Both the position numbers and the translations under genes were made by a program. Source: Chara braunii (taxonomy: Eukaryota > Streptophyta > Charophyceae > Charales > Characeae). Taken from it: a stretch of DNA of 53,615 nt. Positions 31,765 to 41,955 of the stretch are shown here, in pieces. Location of the stretch: assembly GCA_003427395.1 (NCBI GenBank), contig BFEA01000186.1, positions 2,265,780 through 2,319,394 of the forward strand, in the 5' to 3' direction. The notes below the pieces were generated by a model. The model saw only the letters and a program-made list of their open reading frames with translations, was not told the origin of the DNA and ran no database searches. Numbering within the stretch: the first letter of the stretch is position 1; every line of letters begins with the position of its first letter.

Positions 31765-32172
31765 GGAGGTCTGATAGAGTAAACAGTCGTCATTTGACAA
31801 TTTTTGGGGGCACTACACAGAGTTCCCTAGAATAAAAAAGTAAAAAGTAGGTGACCCTCCCCAGAAGGCATATGAAGCCCGAGCCATAAGGGCAAGGGCA
31901 AGGGCAAGGGCAAGGAAGTGCACACCACGCAAAGCGAAAAACACACTGTGTATCAAAGTAGACAAATGCAGAAACCTGCAGTGCGGAAAGTCAAATTGAA
32001 AAAACTTCCCGTCATCCGTCATGGACGTCACATAAGGCCAGACAGAGTAAACAGTGGACATTTGAGTCATTTGACAAGTTTCGGGGGCACTACACCAAAA
32101 TCTTCCCCTATAATAAAAAAGTAAGAAGTAGATGGTGCTTCCCGGCATGTGTATGGAGCCCACGGTCGTAAG
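31765..32172. repeat. Segmental direct duplication, about 265-bp offset
   Basis: Both copies contain AGAGTAAACAGT, TCATTTGACAA, GGGGGCACTACAC, ATAATAAAAAAGTAAGAAGTAG-like and GGAGCCC..CATAAGG/CGTAAGA words in order (31778-31890 and 32044-32172). Between them is (GGGCAA)n at about 31887-31917. Confidence 0.8.
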
Positions 32173-32480
32173 ACCCTTTTTATTTGTTCAAAAAAAAAAA
32201 AAAAAAGTAGATGAGTATAGAAATTTATTGAGCAGAATGTGACATGAAGGTGTAGAAAACTCAACTTCTGGGTGGCAACTTGAGCGTAGAAATTTATTTA
32301 GAAATTATTAAATTAAAATTTTGGATGCATCATATTGCAGTCAGTAAGCATGCAATTCTGTTGCATTCTTGCCCTTGAGAAGCCCACCCCTCTTACGGGA
32401 CTACCACTCTTACCGTCTTCCCTCCTGACGAGAATGCACTATCATTATCTCTGTATCTAGACTGAAAGTTGCCCCAAATA
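32173..32480. other. Gene-free stretch
   Basis: A-run at 32191-32206 and a duplicated GTAGAAATTTATT at 32216 and 32286. TACCGTCTTCCCTCCTGACG at 32411 may be an isolated left end of the TA / CCGTCTTC MITE family. Confidence 0.45.
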
Positions 32481-32540
32481 CATTTGTAAATACAGTTGTA
32501 AATACTGTTGTAAATACTGTTGTAAATACTGTTGTAAATG
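32481..32540. repeat. 12-bp minisatellite TTGTAAATACTG
   Basis: About five tandem copies of TTGTAAATACTG or close variants. Confidence 0.9.
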
Positions 32541-32716
32541 ACTGCTCGGTGCTCGCTCTGCTTAGTTCTATTATGGGGAATTTCAACATTACCGAGCTAG
32601 AATTTGTAAATACCGAACATTATACAGAAGTTGACGGAACTACCGTTTCTTTCATTGGAATAAACATGGGGAAAAAACAGAAGCCTGAACTTCCTGAAAG
32701 AAAAAAAAAAAAAAAA

Positions 32717-33016
32717 NNNNNNNNNNNNNNNNNNNNNNNNNNNNNNNNNNNNNNNNNNNNNNNNNNNNNNNNNNNNNNNNNNNNNNNNNNNNNNNNNNNN
32801 NNNNNNNNNNNNNNNNNNNNNNNNNNNNNNNNNNNNNNNNNNNNNNNNNNNNNNNNNNNNNNNNNNNNNNNNNNNNNNNNNNNNNNNNNNNNNNNNNNNN
32901 NNNNNNNNNNNNNNNNNNNNNNNNNNNNNNNNNNNNNNNNNNNNNNNNNNNNNNNNNNNNNNNNNNNNNNNNNNNNNNNNNNNNNNNNNNNNNNNNNNNN
33001 NNNNNNNNNNNNNNNN
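32717..33016. other. Assembly gap, 300 N
   Basis: 300 unspecified bases between two A-homopolymers. Lys/Phe ORFs drawn across it are artefacts. Confidence 1.
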
Positions 33017-33329
33017 AAAAAAAAAAAAAAAAAAAAAAACACCTGAGCAGTAAGAGATGATACTTGCCATCCTGCTTACCCTCACCTCTGCTTCGACGAT
33101 GCTAACGTTACATACAACCAAATTACATTAACTATTGCCCCCCTGCTTTGAAATTCTGCATCAATACATTTACGTATCTGACCTCAAATTTGTACTCAAT
33201 ACTCTTCCGGCTGATTGCCGAAGGTCTCACCTTCGCCGCTACAGTTTTATGTGTTCTTTCTCCCGAGCCAGGCGGGTGGGGGCATTCTCCCAAGAAAGAC
33301 GCACAGCCTCCAAACTCCTCGTGCTCGCG

Positions 33330-33775
33330 GTCGTCGTCGTCGTCCTCCTCCTCCTCCTGGGGGGCAGATGAATCAACCTGTGTTCTATTCGAACTGAAGG
33401 AGGTACATGGCATGCTCTGCACTCCAGGTACACTTTTCACTACCAGAAGATAACAACCCCAATAGTCATATACCTATGAAATTCTGTTAATCTATCCTCC
33501 TCCTCCTCCTCCTCCTCCTCCCCCTCATGAGCAGAGAGAATCAACGTGTGGTCTATTGAAAATGCAGAAAGTACATGGCATGCTCTGCACTCCAGGTGCC
33601 CTTTTCACTACCAGAAGATAGTGATTGTAATAGGTATATATACCTGTGTAACTTCATTAATTTTCTGTTCATCATCTATGGATATACACATTGGGGTACT
33701 TAGAAGTTAGTACTACTCACCCTAATAGTCATATACCTACGTAACTTGGTTAATTTCCTGTTCGTCCATGAATTA
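33330..33775. repeat. Imperfect tandem repeats, about 170-bp unit
   Basis: Two good copies (33383-33492 and 33549-33662) share GTACATGGCATGCTCTGCAC, TCCAGGT..CTTTTCACTACCAG and AGATA..ATACCT. A third partial copy at about 33715-33775 keeps CCTAATAGTCATATACCTA. (CTC)n tracts at 33342-33357 and 33496-33522 precede the first two. Confidence 0.8.
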
Positions 33776-33901
33776 CACACTTGGAGTTAGTTTCATGTTC
33801 GTCTACGGATTAAAAAATAAAATAAAAAAACATACACACTTGGGAGTTAAAATTTCTGTTCATCCATGGATATACAGTTTTACACACATTTGGGTACTAC
33901 A

Positions 33902-34018
33902 TGCCGTCTTCCCCCGAACAAAACGCACCCCCATCTTGACTGTATCGGACTGGAAATCCTCCTTGTGTACATTCATAATGAGGGTGCGATGTGTTTCCCG
34001 GGGGGGGGGGAGACGGTA
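33902..34018. mobile_element. TA / CCGTCTTC family MITE, both ends present
   Basis: Left CCGTCTTCCCCCGAACAAAA then CGCACCC; right GAGGGTGCGATGTG..CCCGGGGG then AGACGG followed by TA. About 115 bp, no ORF. The left flank is TG instead of TA. Confidence 0.75.
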
Positions 34019-34115
34019 GTTTGTCTCTACCCTATCATCTCCAAAGTAAAACAAATGACAAAATGAAAAAAATGTAGCGAAAGATTGACCAAAGAAGGAG
34101 AAAAAAACTTTAACG

Positions 34116-34283
34116 CTAGAGATCGGGACGTTCGCCCTTATTCTCGCTCCAGATAGGCCCCTTAAATGTGCCGGACTTTCTGCGCAGCCGCAAATCTTGG
34201 TCAGGTTCACTCAAAAGGTTCCTCCAGTTTGGCGCATTGTCGTCGGACAAATCGATCCCCTCCCACTTACGGCCTTCCTCCAT
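34116..34283 (-). CDS. Small ORF, 55 codons, unknown
   Basis: ATG at 34283 opens MEEGRKWEGIDLSDDNAPNW, followed by RNLLSEPDQDLRLRRKSGTF and KGPIWSENKGERPDL, then TAG at 34116-34118. The amino-acid mix is balanced, charged and of ordinary globular or linear-motif type, unlike the simple-sequence ORFs around it. It sits 100 bp from the MITE at 33902 and shares no sequence with it. I do not recognise it. It could be a small protein, a first exon or a transposon relic. Confidence 0.35.
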   Translation of the reverse strand: MEEGRKWEGIDLSDDNAPNWRNLLSEPDQDLRLRRKSGTFKGPIWSENKGERPDL

Positions 34284-34598
34284 GCTGATCGCTCTCGTTC
34301 AGCCACCTGGCAAAAATGCAAACGACCAAAAAGGATAAAAGTGAGAAAAGACAGTTAAAAGGGCTGCGGAAAAAAAAAAAAAAGAAGAAAAAAAAAAGAC
34401 TTAAGGCAGAATCACACTAGGCACTCAAAATCCCAGAATCGCAAAATTAGAGACCAGATCCAGTCCTCCTCAAAGAAGAACTCCATCTGGCTGCACATTT
34501 TGCTATTCTGTGATTTTGAGGGTCTAGCGTGAGTATACTCTTAGAAGAAGGGTTGGGGAGCAATTGCTGCAATTGCTGCAATGTGGAGTGTTGGTGAC

Positions 34599-34676
34599 TA
34601 CAGTCTTCCCCCGAACAAAATGCACACGGGGTGCGTTGTATTCGTATACAACGCACGTGCGTAATGCTACGGATTT
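34599..34676. mobile_element. TA / CCGTCTTC family MITE, left part
   Basis: TA then CAGTCTTCCCCCGAACAAAA, then an internal palindrome GCGTTGTATTCGTATACAAC and GCACGTGCGTAATG. No right terminus is found before the C-run at 34699. Confidence 0.6.
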
Positions 34677-34721
34677 TGGACACTAACTTTGGAAAAGGCC
34701 CCCCCCCAAAAAATCCAGTAT

Positions 34722-34925
34722 ATGCCGTTACCTTTGCATGAATCCAGAAATGGAGGACCAGGCCCGATACGGCTGTGGAGGGAGGCCCCAATCATGTAGA
34801 GGGAGGCCCCAATCATATGCCGTTACCTTTGCACGAATCCAGAAATGCGTCGTCATTTTTTTTGTCTATTGTGCATGTAGAGAGCAGTGGAGGGAGGCCC
34901 CAATCATATGTACCCCGATTGTACG
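34722..34925. repeat. Local duplications
   Basis: TATGCCGTTACCTTTGCA followed by GAATCCAGAAATG occurs at 34723 and 34816. GGAGGCCCCAATCAT occurs three times (34781, 34800, 34891). Confidence 0.8.
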
Positions 34926-35059
34926 TACCATTCTACAGGCTGAGTGTTACATTCGAACAGTGGTGCAGTCTGGGATCGCCATCGCTATCACCCATGAGTG
35001 CAGCGAGTGAGAGAGAGAGGAGGCGGAGCACTCTGAAAATGAGTGCGACACTGCATGCG

Positions 35060-35062
<3 letters not shown>

Positions 35063-35116
<54 letters not shown>
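35063..35116. repeat. (GA)n microsatellite
   Basis: Pure GA run. A GGCGGAGCAC..TGAAAA(T/C)GAGCGC-like segment is repeated on either side (about 35021 and 35120), offset about 98 bp. Confidence 0.9.
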
Positions 35117-35117
<1 letters not shown>

Positions 35118-35164
35118 AGGCGGAGCACCGCAGGGCACGCATTTGAAAACGAGCGCAGCATTTT

Positions 35165-35310
35165 GCATGTTCTGTTCAAATAGAACACGCGTGCATACTA
35201 TTCGAATAGAACATACGAGCGTACTATTTGGATTTCCGGGGGCGACTTCAAGAAAGTCATTTTTCCGGGGAAAGTTGAATAGTACATATGCGCGTTTTGT
35301 TCGGGGATTG
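35165..35310. repeat. Palindromic AT/CG repeat, MITE-related
   Basis: AAATAGAACACGCGTGCATA, TATTCGAATAGAACATACG and GCGCGTTTTGTTCGGGG resemble 23261-23460 and the inner parts of the TA / CCGTCTTC elements. Confidence 0.45.
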
Positions 35311-35383
35311 AGCTCTTCAATCTGATACCCAATGGCTATTCAACAAAATTTGCACGTGTCGAAAATAAGTGGCTATCGACTTT

Positions 35384-35480
35384 ATATAGTCAAACAGAGC
35401 TGCCGGGTAAACCGTAGGCAGAGCGGGAGAAGAGGACAACAAACGAGGGGCCGTGACAAACTGTTTCGTCGGAGTTATAT
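35384..35480. repeat. Dispersed copy of the 87-270 foldback arm
   Basis: GCTGCCGGGTAAACCGTAGG, CAGAGCGGGAGAAGAGGACA and ACAAACGAGGGG..GTGACAA match 230-290 closely. The following TGTTTCGTCGGAGTT matches 3856-3870. Confidence 0.7.
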
Positions 35481-35615
35481 ATACAATGCTCCAGTCATTC
35501 GTGAGGAGCGGCACATGCTGGAAGTCGGCATCAACTTATTCAGAATCTGCTCGCAAGGGGTTCAAAATAGCGAATGTGAAAAAAAAAAAAAAAAAAAAAA
35601 CAAGCAGATGACAGA

Positions 35616-35869
35616 TGACGATGTCGGGACTTTCGCGAGGGCCTGGGTAGAGAAAGGGGTGATGCAATTTTTTAAGGACGTCTCCGAGTCTCAAACATGC
35701 CATTGACTCACCTTCGAGAAACTGAGAGAAAACCTACCCACACTGCATAATATAGCGGCTCGCTTCCGGAGAGTTCACAATGCTACCCCTGCTCATTGGA
35801 TCTCTGCCCTCAGGGAAGGTGTCGGGCTCAGTCCCCGACTCTTGGCGACGGGATCCGGATGGTGATGAT
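35616..35869 (+). pseudogene. Coding-like stretch with one in-frame TGA, unknown
   Basis: After a poly-A run, the frame reads TDDDVGTFARAWVEKGVMQF and FKDVSESQTCH, then a TGA at about 35704, then LTFEKLRENLPTLHNIAARF and RRVHNATPAHWISALREG before a final TGA near 35867. Composition is protein-like across the stop. No family recognised; possibly a decayed transposon ORF. Confidence 0.3.
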
Positions 35870-36109
35870 AAAATCGTGCGGAAAGTCATCGGTGCAGACC
35901 TGAGGTCAGATGAGTAAAAACACAGAAATGAGTTATCCAGAGAAGTAGGAAATTACTAGGAATAAAAAAAAAGAAGGTTACCAGTGGATGGAAAGAGAAT
36001 ACCTGTGTCCTTCTATAGTTGGTTGGACGGAGGCGCGCGTAAGAGAACAGCGGGTCTGCTAAAGGAACAACGGGCCGGCTACTCCCCATCCAACCAGAGG
36101 ACATAAAGA

Positions 36110-36590
36110 TGGAACCTCTCCTCTATGGTTGGCAAAATCCCCCTCTGGTTGGATCAGACACCCCCCTCCTTAAAGGGCTTCAGGATCAGAACCCCCCCCC
36201 CCCTCTATAAACCAAAGCTGGGGGTGCTGGTTGGATCAGACAACCTCCTCCTTAAGGGCTTCAGAATGAGGAACACCCCCCCCTCCTCCTGTATAACCCA
36301 AAGCTGGGTGTGCAGATTTTTTGCAGCCGGAAACTCTCCTCTATGGTTGGCAAACCCCCCTTTGGTTGGATCAGACACCCCCCTCCCTAAGGGCTTGAGG
36401 ATAAGAAACCACCCCCATCCTCCTGTATAAAGCCAAAGCTGGGCGTGCAGATTTTTCGCAGCAGGATCCTCTCCTCTATGGTTGGCGAAAGCCCCAGTTC
36501 TCAAGGACTTCAGAATCAGACAGCCCCCTCCTTCTGTCTAAACCAAAGCTGGGTGTGCAGATTTTTCCCAGCCAGATTAAGAAGAAACCC
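36110..36590. repeat. Tandem array, four degenerate units of about 100-150 bp
   Basis: Each unit carries CTCTCCTCTATGGTTGGC, GGTTGGATCAGACA(C)CCC, AAGGGCTTCAGGATCAGAA-like, a C-run, CTGTATAA and CCAAAGCTGGG(T/C)GTGCAG. Unit lengths vary because of C-run and internal deletions. Confidence 0.85.
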
Positions 36591-36628
36591 ATTCTTTTTT
36601 CTTTTTCTTTTTTTCCTCATTCTAACAG

Positions 36629-36792
36629 CCAGGAAAAGGTTAGCAGAACTACAATGGAACTTGCTGACTGACAAAAAAAGACCTGCTAAAAAAACTATCG
36701 AAAGCCCTGAAGGGATTCCCTCCACAGAGGAATGCAGTCATACAATGGTTTACAGTCTCTTCAGATCACACCAACTTCTACTTGGTTGATAT
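36629..36792 (+). CDS. Candidate exon after a strong acceptor, unknown (weak)
   Basis: A long pyrimidine tract ends in CTCATTCTAACAG^CC at 36628, an excellent 3' splice site. The best frame then reads RKRLAELQWNLLTDKKRPAK, KTIESPEGIPSTEECSHTM and VYSLFRSHQLLLG before TGA. A second frame is open over 36740-36825 (DHTNFYLVDIQSNEDLLPLQ). No family recognised and no partner exon identified. Confidence 0.25.
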
Positions 36793-36984
36793 CCAGAGTA
36801 ATGAAGATCTCCTCCCTCTGCAGAAGGTGTGATTGGGGGTGAGGGTCTTCAATACATCTTTAGTTATTCTATCCAGTGCCCGTTATCGGATCAGTTATGG
36901 AGAGTGGTGGAAAGAGAATTGAAAGGGTCGTCGACAGCAAACAATGGAATGGACTGTTGATTTCATTTCATTCTTTGTGGCCAA

Positions 36985-37375
36985 CTCCCTATTGAAGGCA
37001 ACGGCGTTTCCGGTCCAACCTACATAAGGCGGCGCTCGTCTGCGGAGAGGGATTTATCATGGACTGTATAGTGGTATCTGGACTGAAATGCGGCCGAAAT
37101 TCAGCTATAACGACGAGGGATAATCATGGACTGCATCTAGGCAGCTTGAAGGCAACGACTTTTCTGATCCAGCCTACAGGGTGCTACCTTCTTCACCCCC
37201 GAACAAAACATTCGGTCATTACAGTGGTATCTGGACTGAAATGCGAACCAAATTCAGCTAACGAGGGTACGTTTTGTTCGGGTGGAGAAGGTAGTCTGCG
37301 GAGCGAATCCGATAATCATGCACTGCATCTGGGCTGAAATGCGAACCAACTTCAGCTATAGCGACGGTCCGTAAT
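36985..37375. repeat. Nested local repeats around a MITE
   Basis: TTGAAGGCAACG(G/A)C.TTTC occurs at 36993 and 37146. GGACTGAAATGCG..C(C/G)AAATTCAGCTA occurs at 37080, 37230 and, varied, at 37332. GTCTGCGGAG occurs at 37039 and 37294. The MITE at 37185-37293 carries the second copy of the GGACTGAAATGCG motif inside it, so it seems to have been built from or inserted into this local repeat. Confidence 0.65.
37185..37293. mobile_element. TA / CCGTCTTC family MITE, TA on both sides
   Basis: TA then CCTTCTTCACCCCCGAACAA at the left; GTTTTGTTCGGGTGGAGAAG, G, then TA at the right. The TIRs of about 22 bp match apart from one or two changes. About 105 bp between the TA dinucleotides, no ORF. It is the best evidence that the family duplicates TA on insertion, as Tc1/mariner-type elements do. 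Confidence 0.8.
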
Positions 37376-37667
37376 GACATCCTGCTCCGAGGGGAAAGAC
37401 ATCACATTCACCATACCATCATGGTGATCGAGGCATGGATCAGGAGGACAATCGTCGACGACTACTGGAGGAAGAAAGACCAGATTTGGTCCCTTAGAAA
37501 AACCATGGATTACAAAGTCGGGTCCATGAGTGGGAGAAGTAGAGGGTGGGATAACAAGCGTCCTACTAGTGAGGGGGCTTGCTGGTAGGATGAAAATAGG
37601 GTACAGCAGCAGCGGAGATGGTGGCTCTGCTGCAGTAAGTCTTGTCCTCCTACGCAGCTAGGTGCAA

Positions 37668-40600
37668 GGATATTGTGTATTTGTATTTGTATTCAAATAC
37701 TGTGTAGCTACTTCAAATACTATATAGCTACGTACAAGAATACTATATACTTGTATTTAAATAATATGTAGCTACGCTCAAGAATACTACGTACTTGTAT
37801 TCGAATATTGTGTAGCTACCCACATGGATACTATGTGTTTGTATTTGTATTCAATACTACGTAGCTAGGCACAGTGATACTTTGCGTTTGTATTTGTATT
37901 CGAATACTACGCAACTAGGCATATAAACACTATGTCCTTGTATTTGTATTTGAATACTACATAGCTAGGCACTATGATACTATGTACTTGTATTTGTATT
38001 CACATACTACGCAACTAGGATATTGTGTATTTAAATACTGTAGAGCTACTTCGAATACTATATAACTACACACAATGATACTATATACTTCTATTTGAAT
38101 AATATGTAGCTACGCTCAAGAATAGTACGTACTTGTATTCAAATATTGTGTAGCTACCCACATGGATACTATGTCCTTACATTCAAATACTCAGGGATAC
38201 ACTATTTGAATATTATGTAGCTACACTAATGAATACTATCTACTTGTATTCAGATACTATAAGGATACTATCTATTTGTATTCGGATACTACGTGGGGCA
38301 TCATGTACTGCTATTCGAATACTACGTAGCTACATTGAGGGATACTATGTATTGTATTCAAATACTATGTAACTACGCTCATGGGTACTATGTACTTGTA
38401 TTTAAATAATACACTCAACAATACTATGTACTTGTATTCAAATACTATGTTTAGTGATACTATGTACTTGTGTTTAAATTCTTAAGGATACTATACACTT
38501 GTATTCGAATACTACGCTCATGGACATTATGTACTTGTATTCAAATAATACGACGATATAATTATATTCGAATATGTAATTGTATTCAAATACTACGCTT
38601 ATGGATACTATAAACTATGTACTTGTATTACTATGTAACTGTATTCAAATACTACACTCATGGATACTTTAAACTACGTACTTGTATTCCAATACTAACT
38701 TAAGGATACTATGTCCTCATGTTAGAATATTATACTCATACTTAAATATTATTCTTAGGGATATTATGTGCTATGTACTTGTATTGGAATACTACGTTGA
38801 TGGATACTATGGATACTATGTACTATGTACTTGCATATTATACTCATGTTCAAATATTATTCTGAAGGATATTACGCATTTGAATACTACGCTCATGTAT
38901 ATGTACTTATATTCAAATACTACGCTCATGAATACAATAAACTACGTACTTATATTTGAATACTACGCTCAATGATACTATGTATTTGTATTCGAATACT
39001 ACGCTATTGAATACTATAAACTATGTATTCAAATACTACGTTCATGAATACTATAAACTATGCACTTGTATTCAAATAGTACTCTCAAGGATACTACTAT
39101 GTACTTGTATTTGAATACTATGCTCATAAATATTATACATGTACTTGTATTCGAATATTACGCTCATAGATATTATAAACTATGTACTTGTATTCGAATA
39201 CTACGCTCAAGAATACTATGTATTTATGATTGAATACTATACTCATATTCAAATCTTATTCTTAGGGATGCTATGTACTATGTACTATGTACATATATTT
39301 GAATACTACGTTGATAAATATTATGAATACTATGTACTACGTACTTGTATATTTATACTCTTATTCGAATACTATTCTCAGGGATATTATGTACTATGTA
39401 TTTGTATTCGAATCCTACACTCATGGATACTGTGTACTATATACTTATATTCGAATACCACGCTCATTAACACTATAAATAGTGTACTTGTATTTGAATA
39501 ACTCAAGGATATTATGTACTTGTATTTGAATACTTCAAGGATACTATGTACTTATATTTGAATAGTAGGCTCAGGGATACTATGACCTTGTATTTAAATA
39601 TTACGCTCACATATACTATAAACTCACGGATACTATAAACTATGTATTCGAATACTACGCTCATGGATATTATAAACTTGAATACTATGCTCATGAACAT
39701 TATAAATTATGTACTATGTATTAAAATACTACGCTCATGGATATTATAAAGTATGTACATTCGAATACTACGCTCATGGATACAATAAACTATGTATTTG
39801 AATACTACGCTTATAGGTATTATAAACTATGTACTATATCTTTGAATGCTACTCTTATGAATATTATACACTACGTACTTGTATTCAAATACTACGCTCA
39901 AGGATACTATGTACTTATGTTCAAATATTATACTCATATTTGAATACTATTATTAGGGATACTATGTACTATGTACTTATATTTGAATACTACGTTGATA
40001 AATGTTATGGATACTATGAATATTATGTACTATGTACTTACATATTATACTCATATTCGAATACTATTATCAAGGATATTATATATTACGTATTTGTATT
40101 TGAATTTTACGCTCATGGATACTATGTACTATGTACTTATATTCGAATATTACGATCATGGACACTATAAACAGTGTACTTGTATTCGAATACTACGTTC
40201 AATTCTCAGAGATACTATGTACTATGTATTTGTATTTGAATCTTACAATCATGGATACTATGTACTGTGTACTTATATCCGAATACTACGCTCAATGATA
40301 CTATGCACTTGTATTCAAACACTACGTTTATGGATACTATAAACTTTGTATTTGTATTCGAATACAACGCTCAGAGAAACTATATATTTGTATTCGAATA
40401 CTATGCTCAGATTACTATATACTTATATTCGAATACTACGCTCAGGGATACTACGTACTTGTATTTGAGTACGACGCTCAAAGATACTATGTATTTGTAT
40501 CCGAATACTACGCTCAGGGATACTATGTACTTGTATTCAAATATTGTGCTCAGGGATATTATGTACTTGTATTCAAATACTACATTCATGGATATTTACT

Positions 40601-41955
40601 ATGTGCTGGTATTCAAATACTACACCGAAGGATACTATATATTATGTACTTGTATTCGAATACTACGCTTAGGGATATGAATACTACACTCAGAGATACT
40701 ATGTACTTGTATTTGAATACTATGTCGAAATATATTATATACTATGTACTTGTATTCAAATACTACGCTCAAGGATACTATGTACTTGCATTTGAATATT
40801 ACACTCAAAATACTATGTACTTGTATTCGAATATTGCGCTCATTGATACTATATCATTCTATTCAAATACTACGTTCAAGGATATTATGTACTTGTATTT
40901 GAATACTGCGCTCAGACATATTATGTACTTCTATTCAAATACTATGTTCATGGATACTCACTATGTGCTTGTATTCGAATACTACACCGACTATGTGCTC
41001 GTATTCGAGTACTACACTGAAGGATACTATATACTATGTACTTGTATTCGAATACTACGCTCAGGGATATGAATACTACGCTCAGAGATACTATGTACTT
41101 GTATTTGAATACTATGTTGAATGATATTATATACTATATACTTGTATTCGAATACCACGTTCAACGATACTATGTACTTGTACTCGAATACTACGCTTAG
41201 AGATATTATGTACTATATATTTGTACTACATGTATTCGAATACTACGCTAAGGGATACTATGCACTTGTACTCGAATACTACGCTCAGGGATATTATGTA
41301 CTTGTACTCGAATACTACACTTAGGGATACTATATACTATGTACTTGTACTCGAATACTACTCTCAGGGATACTATGTACTTGTATTCGAGTACTACGCT
41401 CAAAGATACTATGTATTTATATCTGAATACTACGCTCAGAGATATGATGTACTTGTATTGAAATACTACGTTCATGGCTACTTACTATGTGCTTGTATTC
41501 GAACACTACACCGAAGGATACTATGTATTATGTACTTGTATTCGAATACTACGCTCAGGGATATGAATACTACGCTCAAACATACTATGCACTTGTATTT
41601 AAATATTATGTCGAAAAATATTATATACTATGTACTTGTATTCAAATACTACGCTCAGGGATACTATGTACTTGCATTCAAATACCATGTTCAAGGAAAA
41701 TTATGTACTTGTATTCGAATATTGCGCTCACGAATACTATATCCTTCTATTCAAATACTACGTTCAGAGATATTACGTATTTGTATTCGAATACTACGCT
41801 TAGGGACACGATGTACTTTTATTCAAAATTCAAATACTACGTTTATGGATACTTACTATGTGCTTGTATTCGAATACTACACCGAAGGATACTAAGTACT
41901 ATGTACTTATATTTGAATACTACGCTCGGGGATATGAATACTGCGCTAAGAGGGT
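37668..41955. repeat. 4.3-kb satellite, about 36-bp unit with 12-bp palindrome
   Basis: A continuous degenerate array. The common unit is CGCTCAGGGATACTATG, TACTTGTATTC and GAATACTA in order, about 36 bp, and contains the palindrome GTATTCGAATAC. Two subtypes are visible: up to about 38.35 kb most units carry GTAGCTAC or GTAGCTAGGCAC, after that CGCTCA. Toward the right end a higher-order block starting GTTCATGG..ACT(C/T)ACTATGTGCT recurs at about 40584, 40946, 41470 and 41841, spaced about 362, 524 and 371 bp. Because 36 is divisible by 3, several frames stay open for over 100 codons (FEYYAQGYY-type); these are not credited as genes. Confidence 0.93.

Noticed and set aside
30270-41955. CRISPR-like regular arrays
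   Set aside because: The 32- and 36-bp units are contiguous tandem repeats without unique spacers, and the context is eukaryotic.
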